From positions 434,001-498,000 of the forward strand of contig NZ_FNDJ01000002.1 in assembly GCF_900099965.1 (NCBI RefSeq): a DNA stretch of 64,000 nucleotides, written 5' to 3'. The stretch's first letter is position 1; each line of letters starts with the position of its first letter. Source of the DNA: Nonomuraea jiangxiensis (GTDB lineage: Bacteria > Actinomycetota > Actinomycetes > Streptosporangiales > Streptosporangiaceae). This document shows, in pieces, positions 7,546 through 17,200 of this stretch. A model generated the notes under the pieces. The model saw nothing but the letters and a program-made list of their open reading frames with translations. It did no database searches and had not been told where the DNA came from. Made by a program: the position numbers and the translations under genes.

Positions 7546-9229
7546 GGACGTTGAGGAGTTGCTCGCGCAGCTCCTCGCCCAGCGCCTTGGCCTGTGGGTC
7601 CATCCGGGGGCTGGCGGCGACGCCCCTGCCCAGGAGGCCGTGGACGACGAAGTTGAGCGCCTTGATGTTGGGCAGCTCGTAGCGGTCCACGCGGTAACCG
7701 GCCAGGGCCGGCAGCAGCTCCTTCAGTCTGTCGGCCGTCAGGTGGCCCGCCAGCCAGTCGTAGCGCTCGCGGGTGTCCGTCCACACCCCGAGGTTGGCGT
7801 CGCCGCCCTTGTCGCCGGAGCGGGCGCCCGCGATCCGGCCCAGGGGCAGGCACACGGCCGGTCCGCCGGGGGCGGATGGCGTGGCCCTCCGGTCGTCCAC
7901 CGGGCCGGCGGGGCGCGTTCCGGCGAGGGCGCGCGGAGGGGCCGGTGGCGCCTGGGGGAGCTCCGTGCCGTTCAGGAAGACGCGCGGGCGGACCCGCGCG
8001 GCCGGGACCAGCACCGGCCAGTGGACGCCGTAGGGCGAGGCATTGCCCGGCGGGGTGAGCGCGTAAAAGCCCGGGTAGCTGGCCAGGCCCGTCTCCACCA
8101 CCGCGGCGGAGAAGGCGCGGCCGGCCCGCTGGGCGTCGGCGTCCATGACCGTGATCCGCAGCAGCCCCGAGTCCGTGAGCGTCACGTCGACGTGCTCGAA
8201 CGACTCCCGGGGGATCCTGGCCCAGATCGCCTCCTCCGCCACCCGGGCCTTGGCCGCCACGTCCAGGCCCGTGAGGACGAGCGTCATCGTGTTGCGGTAG
8301 CCGGCCAGGTAGGTGACGGAGACCTTGAGGGTGTCGGGCGGAGGCTCGCCGCGGACGCCCGAGACGCGCACCCGGTCCGGGCCCTCGTCCGTCAGGGTGA
8401 TGGTGTCGAAGCGGGCCACCACGTCAGGGCCGAGGTAACGGGGGGTGGTCAGCTCGTAGACGAGCTGGGCGGTGACCGTGCCCGTCGAGACCAGGCCGCC
8501 GGTGCCGGGGTGCTTGGTGATGACGGACGAGCCGTCCGCGTGCAGCTCGGCGATCGGGAAGCCGCAGTGGGCCAGGTCCGGTACGTCCTGGAAGAACGCG
8601 TAGTTGCCGCCCGTGGCCTGGCAGCCGCACTCGATGATGTGCCCCGCCACCACCGAGCCCGCCAGCGGGTCCAGGTCCTCGGGGCCCCACCCGTACCGCC
8701 AGATGCCCGGACCCGTCACCAGGGCGGAGTCCGTCACGCGGCCCGTCACCACCACGTCGGCCCCCGCGGACAGGGCCGCGGCGATGGGACGGGCGCCGAG
8801 GTAGGCGTTCGCGGTCAGCGGGGTCGCGGTGAGCGGTTCGCCGGTGTCGGCGTTCGTCAGGTCCAGCGGGGTGCCGGTGAGGTCGTCGCCCGTGACGTGG
8901 GCCACCGCGGGGGACAGGCCGAGCCGGGCGGCCAGGTCGTGGACGGCCTCGGCGCAACCGGCCGGGTCCAGGCCGCCCGCGTTCGACACGATCTTTATGC
9001 CCCGGTCGAGGCAGGGGCCGAGAACGTCCTCCAACTGCCGCAGGAACGTCGGCGCGTAGCCGGGGCGGCCCTTCAGGCGGTTGCCGGCCAGGATGAGCAT
9101 GGTCAGCTCCGCCAGCCAGTCACCCGTCAGCACGTCGATCGGACCGCCCTCGACCATCTCCTTGGCGGCCGAGAGGCGGTCGCCGTAGAAGCCGCTGCAG
9201 TTGGCGATGCGCAGGCTCAACTCGCTCAT
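7526..9229 (-). CDS. atuA: Acyclic terpene utilisation AtuA-family protein (DUF1446)
   Basis: A 567-aa protein starting MSELSLRIANCSGFYGDR, the standard AtuA/DUF1446 N-terminus. A further in-frame ATG six codons upstream is less likely, because the ATG at 9229 overlaps the hydratase stop by 4 bp (ATGA). Family landmarks include TGDWLAELTMLIL, the ATGGNYAFF segment, and the C-terminal AtuA-like small domain (ARSGDKGGDANLGVW). AtuA is needed for citronellol/geraniol breakdown in Pseudomonas but its reaction is not established. As the last gene of the carboxylase operon it probably handles a branched acyl-CoA intermediate. Confidence 0.88.
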   Translation of the reverse strand: MSELSLRIANCSGFYGDRLSAAKEMVEGGPIDVLTGDWLAELTMLILAGNRLKGRPGYAPTFLRQLEDVLGPCLDRGIKIVSNAGGLDPAGCAEAVHDLAARLGLSPAVAHVTGDDLTGTPLDLTNADTGEPLTATPLTANAYLGARPIAAALSAGADVVVTGRVTDSALVTGPGIWRYGWGPEDLDPLAGSVVAGHIIECGCQATGGNYAFFQDVPDLAHCGFPIAELHADGSSVITKHPGTGGLVSTGTVTAQLVYELTTPRYLGPDVVARFDTITLTDEGPDRVRVSGVRGEPPPDTLKVSVTYLAGYRNTMTLVLTGLDVAAKARVAEEAIWARIPRESFEHVDVTLTDSGLLRITVMDADAQRAGRAFSAAVVETGLASYPGFYALTPPGNASPYGVHWPVLVPAARVRPRVFLNGTELPQAPPAPPRALAGTRPAGPVDDRRATPSAPGGPAVCLPLGRIAGARSGDKGGDANLGVWTDTRERYDWLAGHLTADRLKELLPALAGYRVDRYELPNIKALNFVVHGLLGRGVAASPRMDPQAKALGEELREQLLNVPASLAG

Positions 9230-10002
9230 CCCTGGGGCGGGACCCACTTGGGCGGGCGCTTGTCCATGTAGGCCGCGATGCCCTCCTGGCCCTCCGCCGA
9301 GGTGAACCGCTCGGCCGACAGTTCGGTCATCCGCCGCAACCCCTCCGCGAACGACATCGTGGGCACCTCCCTGACCAGCCGCTTCGTGATGGCCAGGGAC
9401 TCAGGGCCGCCCCTGGCCAGCAGCCCGGCGTAGTGGGCGACCGCCGCGTCCAGCTCCTCCCCTGGCACCGCCCGCGAGATCAGCCCGATCTCCACCGCCC
9501 TGGCGGCGTCGAACACCTCGCCGGTCAGGAAGTACTCGGCCGCCGCCCGGGCGCCCACCCGCCGGAGCACCGGCACCGAGATCATGGCGGGCACGACCCC
9601 GAGCCGTACCTCCGTGAACGCGAACGACGCCGTCAGCGGCGCGACCGCGAAATCGCACGCCGCCACCAGTCCCAGGCCGCCCGCCCGCGCGGTGCCGTTC
9701 ATGCGGCAGATGACCGGCTTGGGGCTTTCCCAGATCAGTTCGAGGATCTCCGGGAACGACGCCGTCACCGGCGCCTCCGGCCGGCCCTCCGCGCTGCGCT
9801 GCTCCTTGATGTCGGCGCCGGAGCAGAACACCGTGCCCGTGGCGGTCAGCACGATCACCCTGGCCTCCGGTTCGGCCAGCGCCCAGGTGAGCCGGTCCTT
9901 GAGGTCTCCCAGGAGCCGCATCGACAGCGCGTTGCGGTTGGGCGGCGAGTCCAGCGTGACGGTGGCGACGCCCGCCGCCAGCTCCTTGTGTACGAGACTC
10001 AT
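9226..10002 (-). CDS. Enoyl-CoA hydratase/isomerase, methylglutaconyl-CoA hydratase (LiuC/AtuE) type
   Basis: A 258-aa crotonase-fold enzyme. The oxyanion-hole segment is FCSGADIKEQ and the second active-site block is FTEVRLGVVPAMISVPVLRR, whose EVRLGVxPA pattern is characteristic of 3-methylglutaconyl-CoA hydratases. The glutamate equivalent to crotonase Glu144 is not seen (AGGLGLVAACD), as in that subfamily, so water activation would rest on the second block. It follows the biotin carboxylase with an ATGA overlap and is coupled to atuA the same way. A carboxylase plus this hydratase type is the expected pair for leucine (3-methylcrotonyl-CoA) or geranyl-CoA degradation. Confidence 0.9.
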   Translation of the reverse strand: MSLVHKELAAGVATVTLDSPPNRNALSMRLLGDLKDRLTWALAEPEARVIVLTATGTVFCSGADIKEQRSAEGRPEAPVTASFPEILELIWESPKPVICRMNGTARAGGLGLVAACDFAVAPLTASFAFTEVRLGVVPAMISVPVLRRVGARAAAEYFLTGEVFDAARAVEIGLISRAVPGEELDAAVAHYAGLLARGGPESLAITKRLVREVPTMSFAEGLRRMTELSAERFTSAEGQEGIAAYMDKRPPKWVPPQG

Positions 10003-11990
10003 GAGTTCCCCTCTTGAATGATCGCCAGCACCGCGCCCGCGTCGACCTGCTGGCCCTGCTCGACGTGTACCCCGGACACCACGCCGTCGGCCGGAGCGGC
10101 GATCCGATGCTCCATCTTCATCGCTTCGAGCACCAGCACCGCCTGGCCCCTGGTCACCCGGTCGCCGGGCGCCACCTCGACCCGGGACACGCTGCCCGGC
10201 ATGGGGGCCAGCAGGGATCCGGGAGTGACGTGCTCGACCGGCTCGGGCAGGCGGGGGATCGGGGTGAGGGCCAGGCAGCCGCCTTCGTGGTCGACGTAGA
10301 CCGTTCCGTCGTCCTCGTAGCGGGCCACGTCGAAGGTGTGGCGGACGCCGTCGCGTTCCAGAGTGACCCGTCCGGGATCGGCGGCGATCACCGTGACGCC
10401 CTCGGGGAGCGGGTCGTAGACGATCTCGGCCTGCTCGAAGCGGGCGTGGCGGGGCTGGGAACGGACGTTGCGCCAGCCGCTCGGCAGGCTCGCCAGCACG
10501 GGCGCCCGCCGCCTGTTGGCGGCCGCCAGGGCCAGGGCGGCGGCCAGGACCGGCAACTCACCGGGGCGTTCCGCGTGCAGGGGGCCGCTGGGGCGTTGCA
10601 CGTGCGGGGGTTCGCCGGGACGCTCCACGTGCGGCGGCTCGCCGGGGCGGTCCGCGTGCGGGGGGTCGCCGGGACGTTGCGCGTGCGGGCGGGCGCCGTC
10701 GTGGAGGGGGCCGGTGGGGGAGAGGAAGTCGGTGTGGGTGTCGCCGGCCAAGAACGCCTGGCTCGTCAGGATTTTTACCAGCAAATCGCGATTTGTCGTG
10801 ATGCCGTGCAGCCGCGCCCGCCGCAGCGCCGTGACGAGCCGGCGCACCGCCTGCGCCCGGGACGAGCCGTGCGCGACGACCTTGGCCAGCATCGCGTCGT
10901 AGTGCGGCGAGATCACGGAGCCGGACTCCACCCCCGAGTCCACCCGGACGTCGCCGGGGACCTCGAAGCGCCGTAGCACCCCGCTCTGCGGGACGTAATC
11001 GCCGTCCTCCGCATAAAGCCGGACCTCGACGGCGTGCCCGGAGGGTTCAGGCGGTGTCGGGGGCAGCGCGGCGCCCTCGGCCACCTCGATCTGCAGCCGT
11101 ACGAGATCGACGCCATGGACCAACTCGGTCACCGGGTGCTCGACCTGGAGCCGGGTGTTCATCTCCAGGAACGCCACCCGGTCCCCGAGGACCAGGAACT
11201 CCACCGTGCCCGCCCCGACATATCCGATCTTCCGGGCGGCCCGGACGGCGGCGTCGCACAACCTCGCCCGCAACTCCGGCGCGATCCCCGGCGCGGGGCA
11301 CTCCTCGACCACCTTCTGGTGCCGCCGCTGCACGCTGCACTCGCGCTCGCCCAGCGCCCACACGGTCCCGTGCCGGTCGGCCAGCACCTGCACCTCGACG
11401 TGCCTGGCCCGCTCCAGCAGCGGCTCCACGAACACGGTGCCGTCGCCGAACGCCGCGGCGGCCTCGCGCCGCGCGGACTCGACCTCCCGCGCCAGCTCAT
11501 CCGGCCCGCGCACGATCCGCATGCCCCGCCCGCCGCCACCGGCGGACGCCTTCACCAGCACCGGGAACTCCCCGGGCGCGGCCGGATCCAGCGAGGGCAG
11601 CACGGGCACCCCGGCCTCCGCCATCAGCCGCTTCGCCCCGATCTTCGAGCCCATGGTGGCGATGGCCGCGGCCGGCGGGCCCACCCAGACCAGCCCGGCC
11701 GCCAGTACGGCCCGGGCGAAGTCCGCGTTCTCCGACAGGAAGCCGTATCCCGGGTGAACGGCGTCCGCACCGGACGCGCGGCAGGCGTCCAGGAGGCGAT
11801 CGACGTTCAGGTAGGTGTCGGCGGGACGGGCGCCGGGCAGGCGTACCGCCAGATCGGCCTCGGCCACGTGCGGTGCGTCCGCGTCGGGGTCGGAGAACAC
11901 GGCCACCGTGGAGATGCCGAGCGCGCGGCAAGTGCGGAAGACGCGGCGGGCGATCTCGCCCCGGTTCGCGACGAGCAGGCGGTTGATCAC
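9999..11990 (-). CDS. Acyl-CoA carboxylase alpha subunit (biotin carboxylase plus biotin carrier)
   Basis: A 663-aa protein. The GTG at 11990 overlaps the beta-subunit stop (GTGA), and the biotin-carboxylase domain begins at once ([14 protein letters not shown]). The ATP-grasp glycine loop [14 protein letters not shown] is at about 147-160, with the catalytic [14 protein letters not shown] region further on. The biotinylated lysine is K625 in LEAMKMEH of the C-terminal BCCP domain. It carboxylates biotin with bicarbonate and ATP for transfer by the beta subunit. Residues 436-480, between the two domains, are an unusual five-copy 9-aa repeat (HxxRPGxPP-like) not expected in the family. The rest is typical of 3-methylcrotonyl/geranyl/propionyl-CoA carboxylases. 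Confidence 0.93.
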   Translation of the reverse strand: MINRLLVANRGEIARRVFRTCRALGISTVAVFSDPDADAPHVAEADLAVRLPGARPADTYLNVDRLLDACRASGADAVHPGYGFLSENADFARAVLAAGLVWVGPPAAAIATMGSKIGAKRLMAEAGVPVLPSLDPAAPGEFPVLVKASAGGGGRGMRIVRGPDELAREVESARREAAAAFGDGTVFVEPLLERARHVEVQVLADRHGTVWALGERECSVQRRHQKVVEECPAPGIAPELRARLCDAAVRAARKIGYVGAGTVEFLVLGDRVAFLEMNTRLQVEHPVTELVHGVDLVRLQIEVAEGAALPPTPPEPSGHAVEVRLYAEDGDYVPQSGVLRRFEVPGDVRVDSGVESGSVISPHYDAMLAKVVAHGSSRAQAVRRLVTALRRARLHGITTNRDLLVKILTSQAFLAGDTHTDFLSPTGPLHDGARPHAQRPGDPPHADRPGEPPHVERPGEPPHVQRPSGPLHAERPGELPVLAAALALAAANRRRAPVLASLPSGWRNVRSQPRHARFEQAEIVYDPLPEGVTVIAADPGRVTLERDGVRHTFDVARYEDDGTVYVDHEGGCLALTPIPRLPEPVEHVTPGSLLAPMPGSVSRVEVAPGDRVTRGQAVLVLEAMKMEHRIAAPADGVVSGVHVEQGQQVDAGAVLAIIQEGNS
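10551..10685. repeat. In-frame 27-bp tandem repeat x5 inside the acyl-CoA carboxylase alpha gene
   Basis: Five contiguous 27-bp units encode [36 protein letters not shown] and HAERPGELP. The His codon recurs every 27 bp (complement GTG at 10575, 10602, 10629, 10656 and 10683). It forms a Pro-rich linker between the biotin carboxylase and the carrier region. Confidence 0.92.
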
Positions 11991-13576
11991 GGCCGGAACA
12001 CTCCGAACCCGCCCGGTGCCGGCACCGGCGCGCTGTTGATCGCCGACAGGCACAGGCCCAGCACGGTACGGGTGTCGCGGGGGTCGATGACCCCGTCGTC
12101 ATACAGCCGCCCGGACAGGAAGAACGCCAGCGACTCAGCCTCGATCTGGGCCTCCACCATCGCGCGCATGGCCGCGTCGCCCTCCTCGTCGTAGACCTGG
12201 CCCTTGGCCTGCGCCGACGCCCGGCCCACCAGAGACAGCACGCCGGCGAGCTGCGCGGGGCCCATGACCGCGGACTTCGCGCTCGGCCAGCTGAACAGGA
12301 AGCGGGGATCGTAGGCTCGGCCGCACATGCCGTAGTTGCCGGCGCCGTACGAGGCGCCCATGACGACGGTCAGGTGCGGGACGGTCGAGTTGGACACGGC
12401 GTTGATCATCATGGCTCCGTGCTTGATGATGCCGCCCTGCTCGTAGTCCTTGCCGACCATGTAGCCGGTGGTGTTCTGCAGGAACAGCAGCGGGGTGCGC
12501 GACTGGCCGGCCAGCTGGATGAACTGCGTGGCCTTCTGCGACTCCGCGCTGAACAGCACGCCGCGGGCGTTGGCCAGCACCCCCACCGGATAGCCGTGGA
12601 TCCGCGCCCATCCCGTGACCAGCGAGGTCCCGTAGGCCGGCTTGAACTCCTCGAACTCGCTCCCGTCCACCACCCGCGCGATCACCTCGCGGGGGTCGAA
12701 GGGGACCTTGAGGTCCTCGGGAACGATCCCGAGCAGCTCGTCCGCCGGATATCGCGGCTCCCGCGGCTCGAAGGGGGTGACGCCCAGTTTGCGCCAGTGC
12801 AGGGAGCCGATGATGTTCCGTCCGATGCGCAGCGCGTCGTGCTCGTCCTCGGCCAGGTAGTCGGCCAGGCCGCTCACCCGGGCGTGCATCTCGGCGCCGC
12901 CCAGCGACTCGTCGTCCGACTCCTCCCCGGTGGCCATCTTGACCAGCGGCGGACCGCCCAGGAACACTTTCGCGCGTTCGCGCACCATCACCACGTAGTC
13001 GCTCATGCCGGGCACGTACGCGCCGCCCGCCGTGGAGTTCCCGAACACGATCGCGACCGTCGGGATCCCGGCCGCCGACAGCCGGGTCAGATCCCGGAAT
13101 ATCTGGCCGCCCGGGATGAAGATCTCCTTCTGCGCCGGCAGGTCCGCGCCGCCGCTCTCGACCAGGTTCACGTACGGGAGCCGGTTCCGCAGGGCGATGT
13201 CCGAGGCGCGGATGGTTTTCCGCAACGTCCACGGGTTCGACGAGCCGCCCCGGACCGTGGGGTCGTTCGCCGTGATCACGCACTCGACGCCCGCGACGAC
13301 CCCGATGCCGGTGACCACGCCGGCGCCCACGGGGTATTCGCTGCCCCAGGCGGCCAGCGGTGACAGCTCCAGGAAGGGCGAGTCGGGGTCGACCAGCAGC
13401 TCGATCCGCTCCCTGGCCAGCAGCTTGCCCCGCTTGCGGTGGCGTTCGACGTATTTCTCGCCGCCGCCGCCCACCGCCTTGGCGTGCTCGGCGTCGAGCT
13501 CGGCCAGCTTGGCCAGCATCGCCTCGCGCCGCCTCAGGTAGTCCTCGCCGCCGGGGTCGAGCCTGCTTTTGATCAC
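11987..13576 (-). CDS. Acyl-CoA carboxylase beta subunit (carboxyltransferase)
   Basis: A 529-aa protein starting at the GTG at 13576 ([16 protein letters not shown]), with GGAGGAGGG just upstream and a 4-bp overlap with the tetR stop. The N-terminal carboxyltransferase half carries [42 protein letters not shown] and [11 protein letters not shown]. The C-terminal half has [15 protein letters not shown] and [23 protein letters not shown]. The GYMVG and GAGNYGM motifs match methylcrotonyl/geranyl-CoA carboxylases rather than propionyl-CoA carboxylases. It transfers CO2 from biotin to the gamma-carbon of a 2-enoyl-CoA together with the alpha subunit encoded next. Confidence 0.93.
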   Translation of the reverse strand: MIKSRLDPGGEDYLRRREAMLAKLAELDAEHAKAVGGGGEKYVERHRKRGKLLARERIELLVDPDSPFLELSPLAAWGSEYPVGAGVVTGIGVVAGVECVITANDPTVRGGSSNPWTLRKTIRASDIALRNRLPYVNLVESGGADLPAQKEIFIPGGQIFRDLTRLSAAGIPTVAIVFGNSTAGGAYVPGMSDYVVMVRERAKVFLGGPPLVKMATGEESDDESLGGAEMHARVSGLADYLAEDEHDALRIGRNIIGSLHWRKLGVTPFEPREPRYPADELLGIVPEDLKVPFDPREVIARVVDGSEFEEFKPAYGTSLVTGWARIHGYPVGVLANARGVLFSAESQKATQFIQLAGQSRTPLLFLQNTTGYMVGKDYEQGGIIKHGAMMINAVSNSTVPHLTVVMGASYGAGNYGMCGRAYDPRFLFSWPSAKSAVMGPAQLAGVLSLVGRASAQAKGQVYDEEGDAAMRAMVEAQIEAESLAFFLSGRLYDDGVIDPRDTRTVLGLCLSAINSAPVPAPGGFGVFRP

Positions 13577-14208
13577 GTGCCCTCCTCCGCCGGAGTTGAC
13601 GTCCGTGTCAACCCGATGGCCCGAGCCCACAGCCGCGTCAGGTGGTCGACGGCCACCTGCTCGTCGGCCTGCTCGCCGAGATCCAGCCAGACATGGGCGA
13701 AATGCTCCACCATGCCGCCCAGCATGATCGCGGTGAGCCGGGGATCCAGCGACGGGTCGGCCAGCCCCTGCTCCTGCAGCCGCCGCAGCCCCTCCGCGCC
13801 CCGCCGGACGAACACCTCGCGCAACTCCAGCAGCAGCCGCCCGGACCGGTCCGTGCCGGTCGCGGCCTGCTCCAGCATCCGCACCATCCGGGAGTTGGCG
13901 GCCCAGGCGCGCAGGTAGAGCCGGTTGGCCGCCTCGATGCGCGCGTACGGGTCGTCCGGGGCCGCCGCGCCGACCACGCTGGCCGCGAACATCTCGCCGA
14001 CCACCGCCTCGGCCACCTCGCCGAACAGCGCCTCCTTGGACCCGAAGTACGTGTAGAACGTGCCATGGGAGACCCGGGCCCGCCGGCACACGTCGTCGAC
14101 CCGCACGGCGTCGTAGCCGTGCTCGTCGAACGCCTCCCGCCCGGCCTGCACCAACGCGGCCCGCGTCCGCCTGCCGCGGGACGTCGGCGCGGGTGATTTG
14201 ACGATCAC
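13573..14208 (-). CDS. TetR-family transcriptional regulator of the acyl-CoA carboxylase operon
   Basis: A 211-aa repressor. The only sensible start is the GTG at 14208; the frame is open further upstream but reads low-complexity sequence. The HTH is at about 15-60, ending in [17 protein letters not shown], which is diagnostic of TetR. The ligand domain follows and would be expected to sense an acyl-CoA. It is the first gene of the carboxylase operon, and its stop overlaps the beta-subunit start. Two TTGAC-N6-GTCAA dyads, one over its own start codon and one in its last codons just before the carboxylase start, are the obvious operator candidates. Confidence 0.92.
   Translation of the reverse strand: MIVKSPAPTSRGRRTRAALVQAGREAFDEHGYDAVRVDDVCRRARVSHGTFYTYFGSKEALFGEVAEAVVGEMFAASVVGAAAPDDPYARIEAANRLYLRAWAANSRMVRMLEQAATGTDRSGRLLLELREVFVRRGAEGLRRLQEQGLADPSLDPRLTAIMLGGMVEHFAHVWLDLGEQADEQVAVDHLTRLWARAIGLTRTSTPAEEGT
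13595..13612. promoter_or_regulatory. GTTGAC-N6-GTCAAC inverted repeat, candidate TetR operator 2
   Basis: A perfect 6-6-6 dyad inside the last codons of tetR, about 20 bp before the carboxylase GTG. On the minus strand it reads TTGACACGGACGTCAA, sharing TTGAC and CGTCAA with the dyad at 14198. The minus-strand TTGACA could also serve as a -35 element. Confidence 0.5.
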
Positions 14209-14213
14209 GTCAA
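14198..14213. promoter_or_regulatory. TTGACG-N4-CGTCAA inverted repeat, candidate TetR operator 1
   Basis: A perfect dyad overlapping the tetR GTG start codon (14206-14208). It matches operator 2 in 11 of 16 positions (TTGAC-N5-CGTCAA on the minus strand). The position suits autorepression. Confidence 0.55.
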
Positions 14214-14602
14214 CAACGCTAGCGGACAACGGAGCCCACGTCACGGGGTGGCGCCCAGGCTCGTCGACCACACCGCCGCCGCCCTGTCCTGCCCTGTCCC
14301 GCCCGGTCACGGCGACGGCCCCGGCGCCGCTCACCGCCACCCCGGCCGAGGCCATCCTGAACGCGCCCGCCGACCAGGGCGCCACCACCGTCGCCAGGAT
14401 CACCCACCCAGGGCATCCCGCCCAGGGACACGCCGCCCGGCGAGCATCGCCTCACGGTGCGGATCGGCGACGGGAACACGGAGCAGCGCCCACCGAGGCG
14501 GGCGCGGGGCTCAGCGAGGAGACGGTGCGGTGCTCATCGAGGGGACAGTGCGGGTGCTGATCGAGAAGGCGGTGCGGGGTGCTCGTCGGGTGCGGTGGTT
14601 CG
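14209..14602. other. 394-bp gap between tetR and the kinase gene; no gene seen
   Basis: Both neighbours run leftward, so this gap holds the tetR promoter side and the end of the kinase transcription unit. Open frames on the plus strand lack ribosome sites and recognisable protein character. The stretch from about 14520 to 14602 is a degenerate repeat of a GTGCGGTGCTCATCG-like unit (about five divergent copies). Its last copy runs into the kinase stop region at 14603. Confidence 0.6.
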
Positions 14603-17050
14603 TCAGGTGCAGTGGCTCCAGGCGGACTTCCAGCTCAGCATCCCCCACGAACCGCCCCACATCACGCACTTCTTCACGGCGGACAGGCGGACCGGGCCGG
14701 CGTAGGCGGTGAACGCGCCCGGGTTGCTCCCACTGGAGCCGCCCTTGACCTGGAGCGTGGCGTTCATCTGGATCTTGTCCGGATACATCAGGCGCGACAT
14801 CGTGACGACGCAGTTCTTGCCCGCGGCGGAGCTGTACAGCAGGTAGATGACGGCGCTGCTGCCCAGTGCGTGCGAGTCGATGATCTTGTAGCCGGAGCCG
14901 CACACCGAGGTCGCCGTGTACGTGTTGGGCTTCGGCGGCGGCACCGGCTGAGTCTGGTTCTTCTTGGGGCTGGAGCTGATCGTCGGGCGGGAGGTCGCCT
15001 TCGGCGTCGTCGTCGGGTCCTCGGCGGGCGGGACGAGGTTCCGCTTCTTCTTTTTGGTGGGGGTGGGGCTGGCCGTCCTGGTGGGCTGGGGCGCGTGGGT
15101 GACCGGGTCCGGCACCTGGACGGTGGGCGTTCTGCTCGGCTTCCTGGTCGGCTTGGCCTCCTCGATGTCCATCGTGGGGATCGGGACGGAGACGTCCGTC
15201 GGGACGGCCGAGGAGGAGGGGGGCTGCTCGACGCCGGGCGGCTGGTCGCCGGAGCCGGAGGCGTTCTGGGCGGTGCTGCCGACGCTGGTCACCGGGACCT
15301 GCTTACTGTTCGCCTGCACCACGACCGCGCCGGCGACGACGATCAGCGCCACCGCGGCGGCACTGGACAGGGCGAGCGTCAGGGTACGGCGCTGCTTGGC
15401 CGCCCCACCGTCCTCCGCCCCCGCCGGTCCACCCGGCCCGCCGAGCCCACCAGGACCGTTCGGACCACCAGGGCCGCCAGGACCAGTAGGACCGCCGCCC
15501 TGGGTTCCCGCCTGGAAGGGCTGGCCCGGGGGCATGCCGGGACCGTGGGACGGCACGCCGGGCGCGGCAGCGTGCGGGCCACCGGGGAAGCCGCCCTGGG
15601 GAGCACCGTGTCCACCGCCGTGCGGCATCCCGGCGCCGTTGCCCGGGACCGCGGAATGAGGTGGCTGGGACCCGCCGGGCATCCCGGCCTGCGGGTTGCC
15701 GGGCATTCCCGGAGCGTTCTGCGGGAGCCCCGCCTGCGGGACTCCGTAGGGCGAGTTACCGGCCGGTCCGCCCGCCGCCGGACCGCCCGCCGCTGGTCCG
15801 CCCGCCGCTGGTCCGCCCGCCGCCGGTCCGCCCTGAGCGGGGCCCTGGCCGGGGCCGATCTGCCCCGTGCCCTGGCCGGGGCCGCCGAGAACGCCCGGCG
15901 CGAAGGCGTTCTGCCCGGGGTCGTTCTGGGCGGCCGCGGCGGGCACGCCATAGGGGCCGGTCTGGGCGGCGGACATCCCGTAGGGGCCGGTCTGGGTGGC
16001 GGGCATCCCGTACGGGCCGGTCTGGGGCGGGGCCACGGGCTGCGGGCCGGTGAGATGCGGGTTGCCGGGCGCCTGGAGATGGCCCACCTGCTGCGGGCCG
16101 GTCGGCTGCGTCCAGGGGCCGGGGTAGACGTCGTGGCCGTCCGTGGACCCGGAGGGGGCGGCCGGTCGCGGGCCGGACGGGTGCGGCGCGGGGGTGGCGA
16201 ACTGCCCGCCCGCCACAGGCTCGATGGCGGACTTCGGGGCGGGCTGCCCGGTGAGGTGGACGATGATCTCGTCGGCGCTGGGGCGGCGGGCCGGGTCCTT
16301 GGAGAGGCAGGCCTCCACCAGCTCGGCCAGCACGCCGTCCATGCCGCCGAGCTCCGGCTCCTCGTTGAGGATCCGGTTCATCACCACGGGGATGGAGTCG
16401 GCGCCGAACGCGGGCTTGCCGGTGGCCGCGAACACCATCGTGACGCCCCAGGCGAACACGTCGGCGGCCTCCGACACGGCCGCGCCGCTGAGCTGCTCGG
16501 GCGCCAGGTACGACGGCGTCCCCATGGCCATCCCGGTGGCCGTCGCCCCCGGCGAGTCCAGGGCGCGGGCGATGCCGAAGTCGATCACGACCGGCCCCTC
16601 GGGGCCCATCAGCACGTTGGCCGGCTTGAAGTCGCGGTGCAGGATCCCGGCACGGTGGATGGCCGCGAGCGCGGTGGCCGTACTGATCGCCAGGCGCTCC
16701 AGCGCCGCGCCCCGCCGCGGTCCCTCGTTGATGACCAGCTCGCGCAGCGACGGCCCCGGGACGTACTCGCTCACGATGTACGGGCGGCTCCCGTCCAGGT
16801 CGGCGTGGAGCACTGGAGCGGTGCAGAACCGGGCGACCCGCTGCGCCACCGCGACCTCGCGCAGGAACCTGGTCCGAGCGTCGGCATCGGCCACCAGGGC
16901 GTTGTGCAGCAGCTTGACGGCGACCTGTTCCCCCGAGTCGCTCCTGCCCAGGTAAACGACACCCTGGCCACCCTCGCCGAGCCGGGCGACGATGTCGAAC
17001 GTCCCCAGCCGTCGCGGATCGTCCGCCGCCAACGGCTGGAACTGATTCAC
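14603..17050 (-). CDS. Transmembrane Ser/Thr protein kinase with Cys-containing extracellular domain
   Basis: An 815-aa Hanks-type kinase. The N-lobe has LGEGGQGVVYLG and K46 in VAVKLL. The catalytic loop is HRDFKPANVL (D140), DFG is 157-159, and APE is in SYLAPEQLSG. After about residue 285 comes a long Pro/Gly-rich juxtamembrane linker with a GGPAA run repeated five times (15-bp DNA repeat near 15761-15831) and GPYGMxxxQT repeats. One TM helix lies at about 558-582. The exterior part is a Ser/Thr/Pro stalk and a C-terminal domain of about 100 residues with four cysteines. PASTA repeats are absent, so it is not PknB-like. The ligand is unknown. It starts at the ATG at 17050 and appears monocistronic. 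Confidence 0.93.
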   Translation of the reverse strand: MNQFQPLAADDPRRLGTFDIVARLGEGGQGVVYLGRSDSGEQVAVKLLHNALVADADARTRFLREVAVAQRVARFCTAPVLHADLDGSRPYIVSEYVPGPSLRELVINEGPRRGAALERLAISTATALAAIHRAGILHRDFKPANVLMGPEGPVVIDFGIARALDSPGATATGMAMGTPSYLAPEQLSGAAVSEAADVFAWGVTMVFAATGKPAFGADSIPVVMNRILNEEPELGGMDGVLAELVEACLSKDPARRPSADEIIVHLTGQPAPKSAIEPVAGGQFATPAPHPSGPRPAAPSGSTDGHDVYPGPWTQPTGPQQVGHLQAPGNPHLTGPQPVAPPQTGPYGMPATQTGPYGMSAAQTGPYGVPAAAAQNDPGQNAFAPGVLGGPGQGTGQIGPGQGPAQGGPAAGGPAAGGPAAGGPAAGGPAGNSPYGVPQAGLPQNAPGMPGNPQAGMPGGSQPPHSAVPGNGAGMPHGGGHGAPQGGFPGGPHAAAPGVPSHGPGMPPGQPFQAGTQGGGPTGPGGPGGPNGPGGLGGPGGPAGAEDGGAAKQRRTLTLALSSAAAVALIVVAGAVVVQANSKQVPVTSVGSTAQNASGSGDQPPGVEQPPSSSAVPTDVSVPIPTMDIEEAKPTRKPSRTPTVQVPDPVTHAPQPTRTASPTPTKKKKRNLVPPAEDPTTTPKATSRPTISSSPKKNQTQPVPPPKPNTYTATSVCGSGYKIIDSHALGSSAVIYLLYSSAAGKNCVVTMSRLMYPDKIQMNATLQVKGGSSGSNPGAFTAYAGPVRLSAVKKCVMWGGSWGMLSWKSAWSHCT

Positions 17051-17177
17051 GTCGGACCCCCATCAAACCCTTCGGATGTGGCGAAACGCTACCAGCGCGA
17101 CCGTTGAGGCGTCTGCCGGACTTATCAGAAGTTTCATCCTTTGACGAGAGATGTCAGCTTCATCGCAGGTCGTGAAT

Positions 17178-17200
17178 GCCGTGATGCCCAAGGTCACGGC
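17178..17200. terminator. GCCGTGA-N9-TCACGGC hairpin between kinase and FAD-oxidase genes
   Basis: A perfect 7-bp inverted repeat with a 9-nt loop in the 295-bp gap (17051-17345). It lies about 145 bp downstream of the leftward FAD-oxidase stop and upstream of the kinase, so it could be a terminator or an operator. There is no U-tract. Confidence 0.3.

Noticed and set aside
14198..14712. Plus-strand small ORFs in the tetR-kinase gap
   Set aside because: No ribosome sites, no recognisable protein features, and overlap with degenerate repeats.
14579..17107. 842-codon plus-strand frame opposite the Ser/Thr kinase
   Set aside because: Composition is typical antisense shadow (GGG/RR/HHR runs). 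The minus-strand kinase has every catalytic motif.
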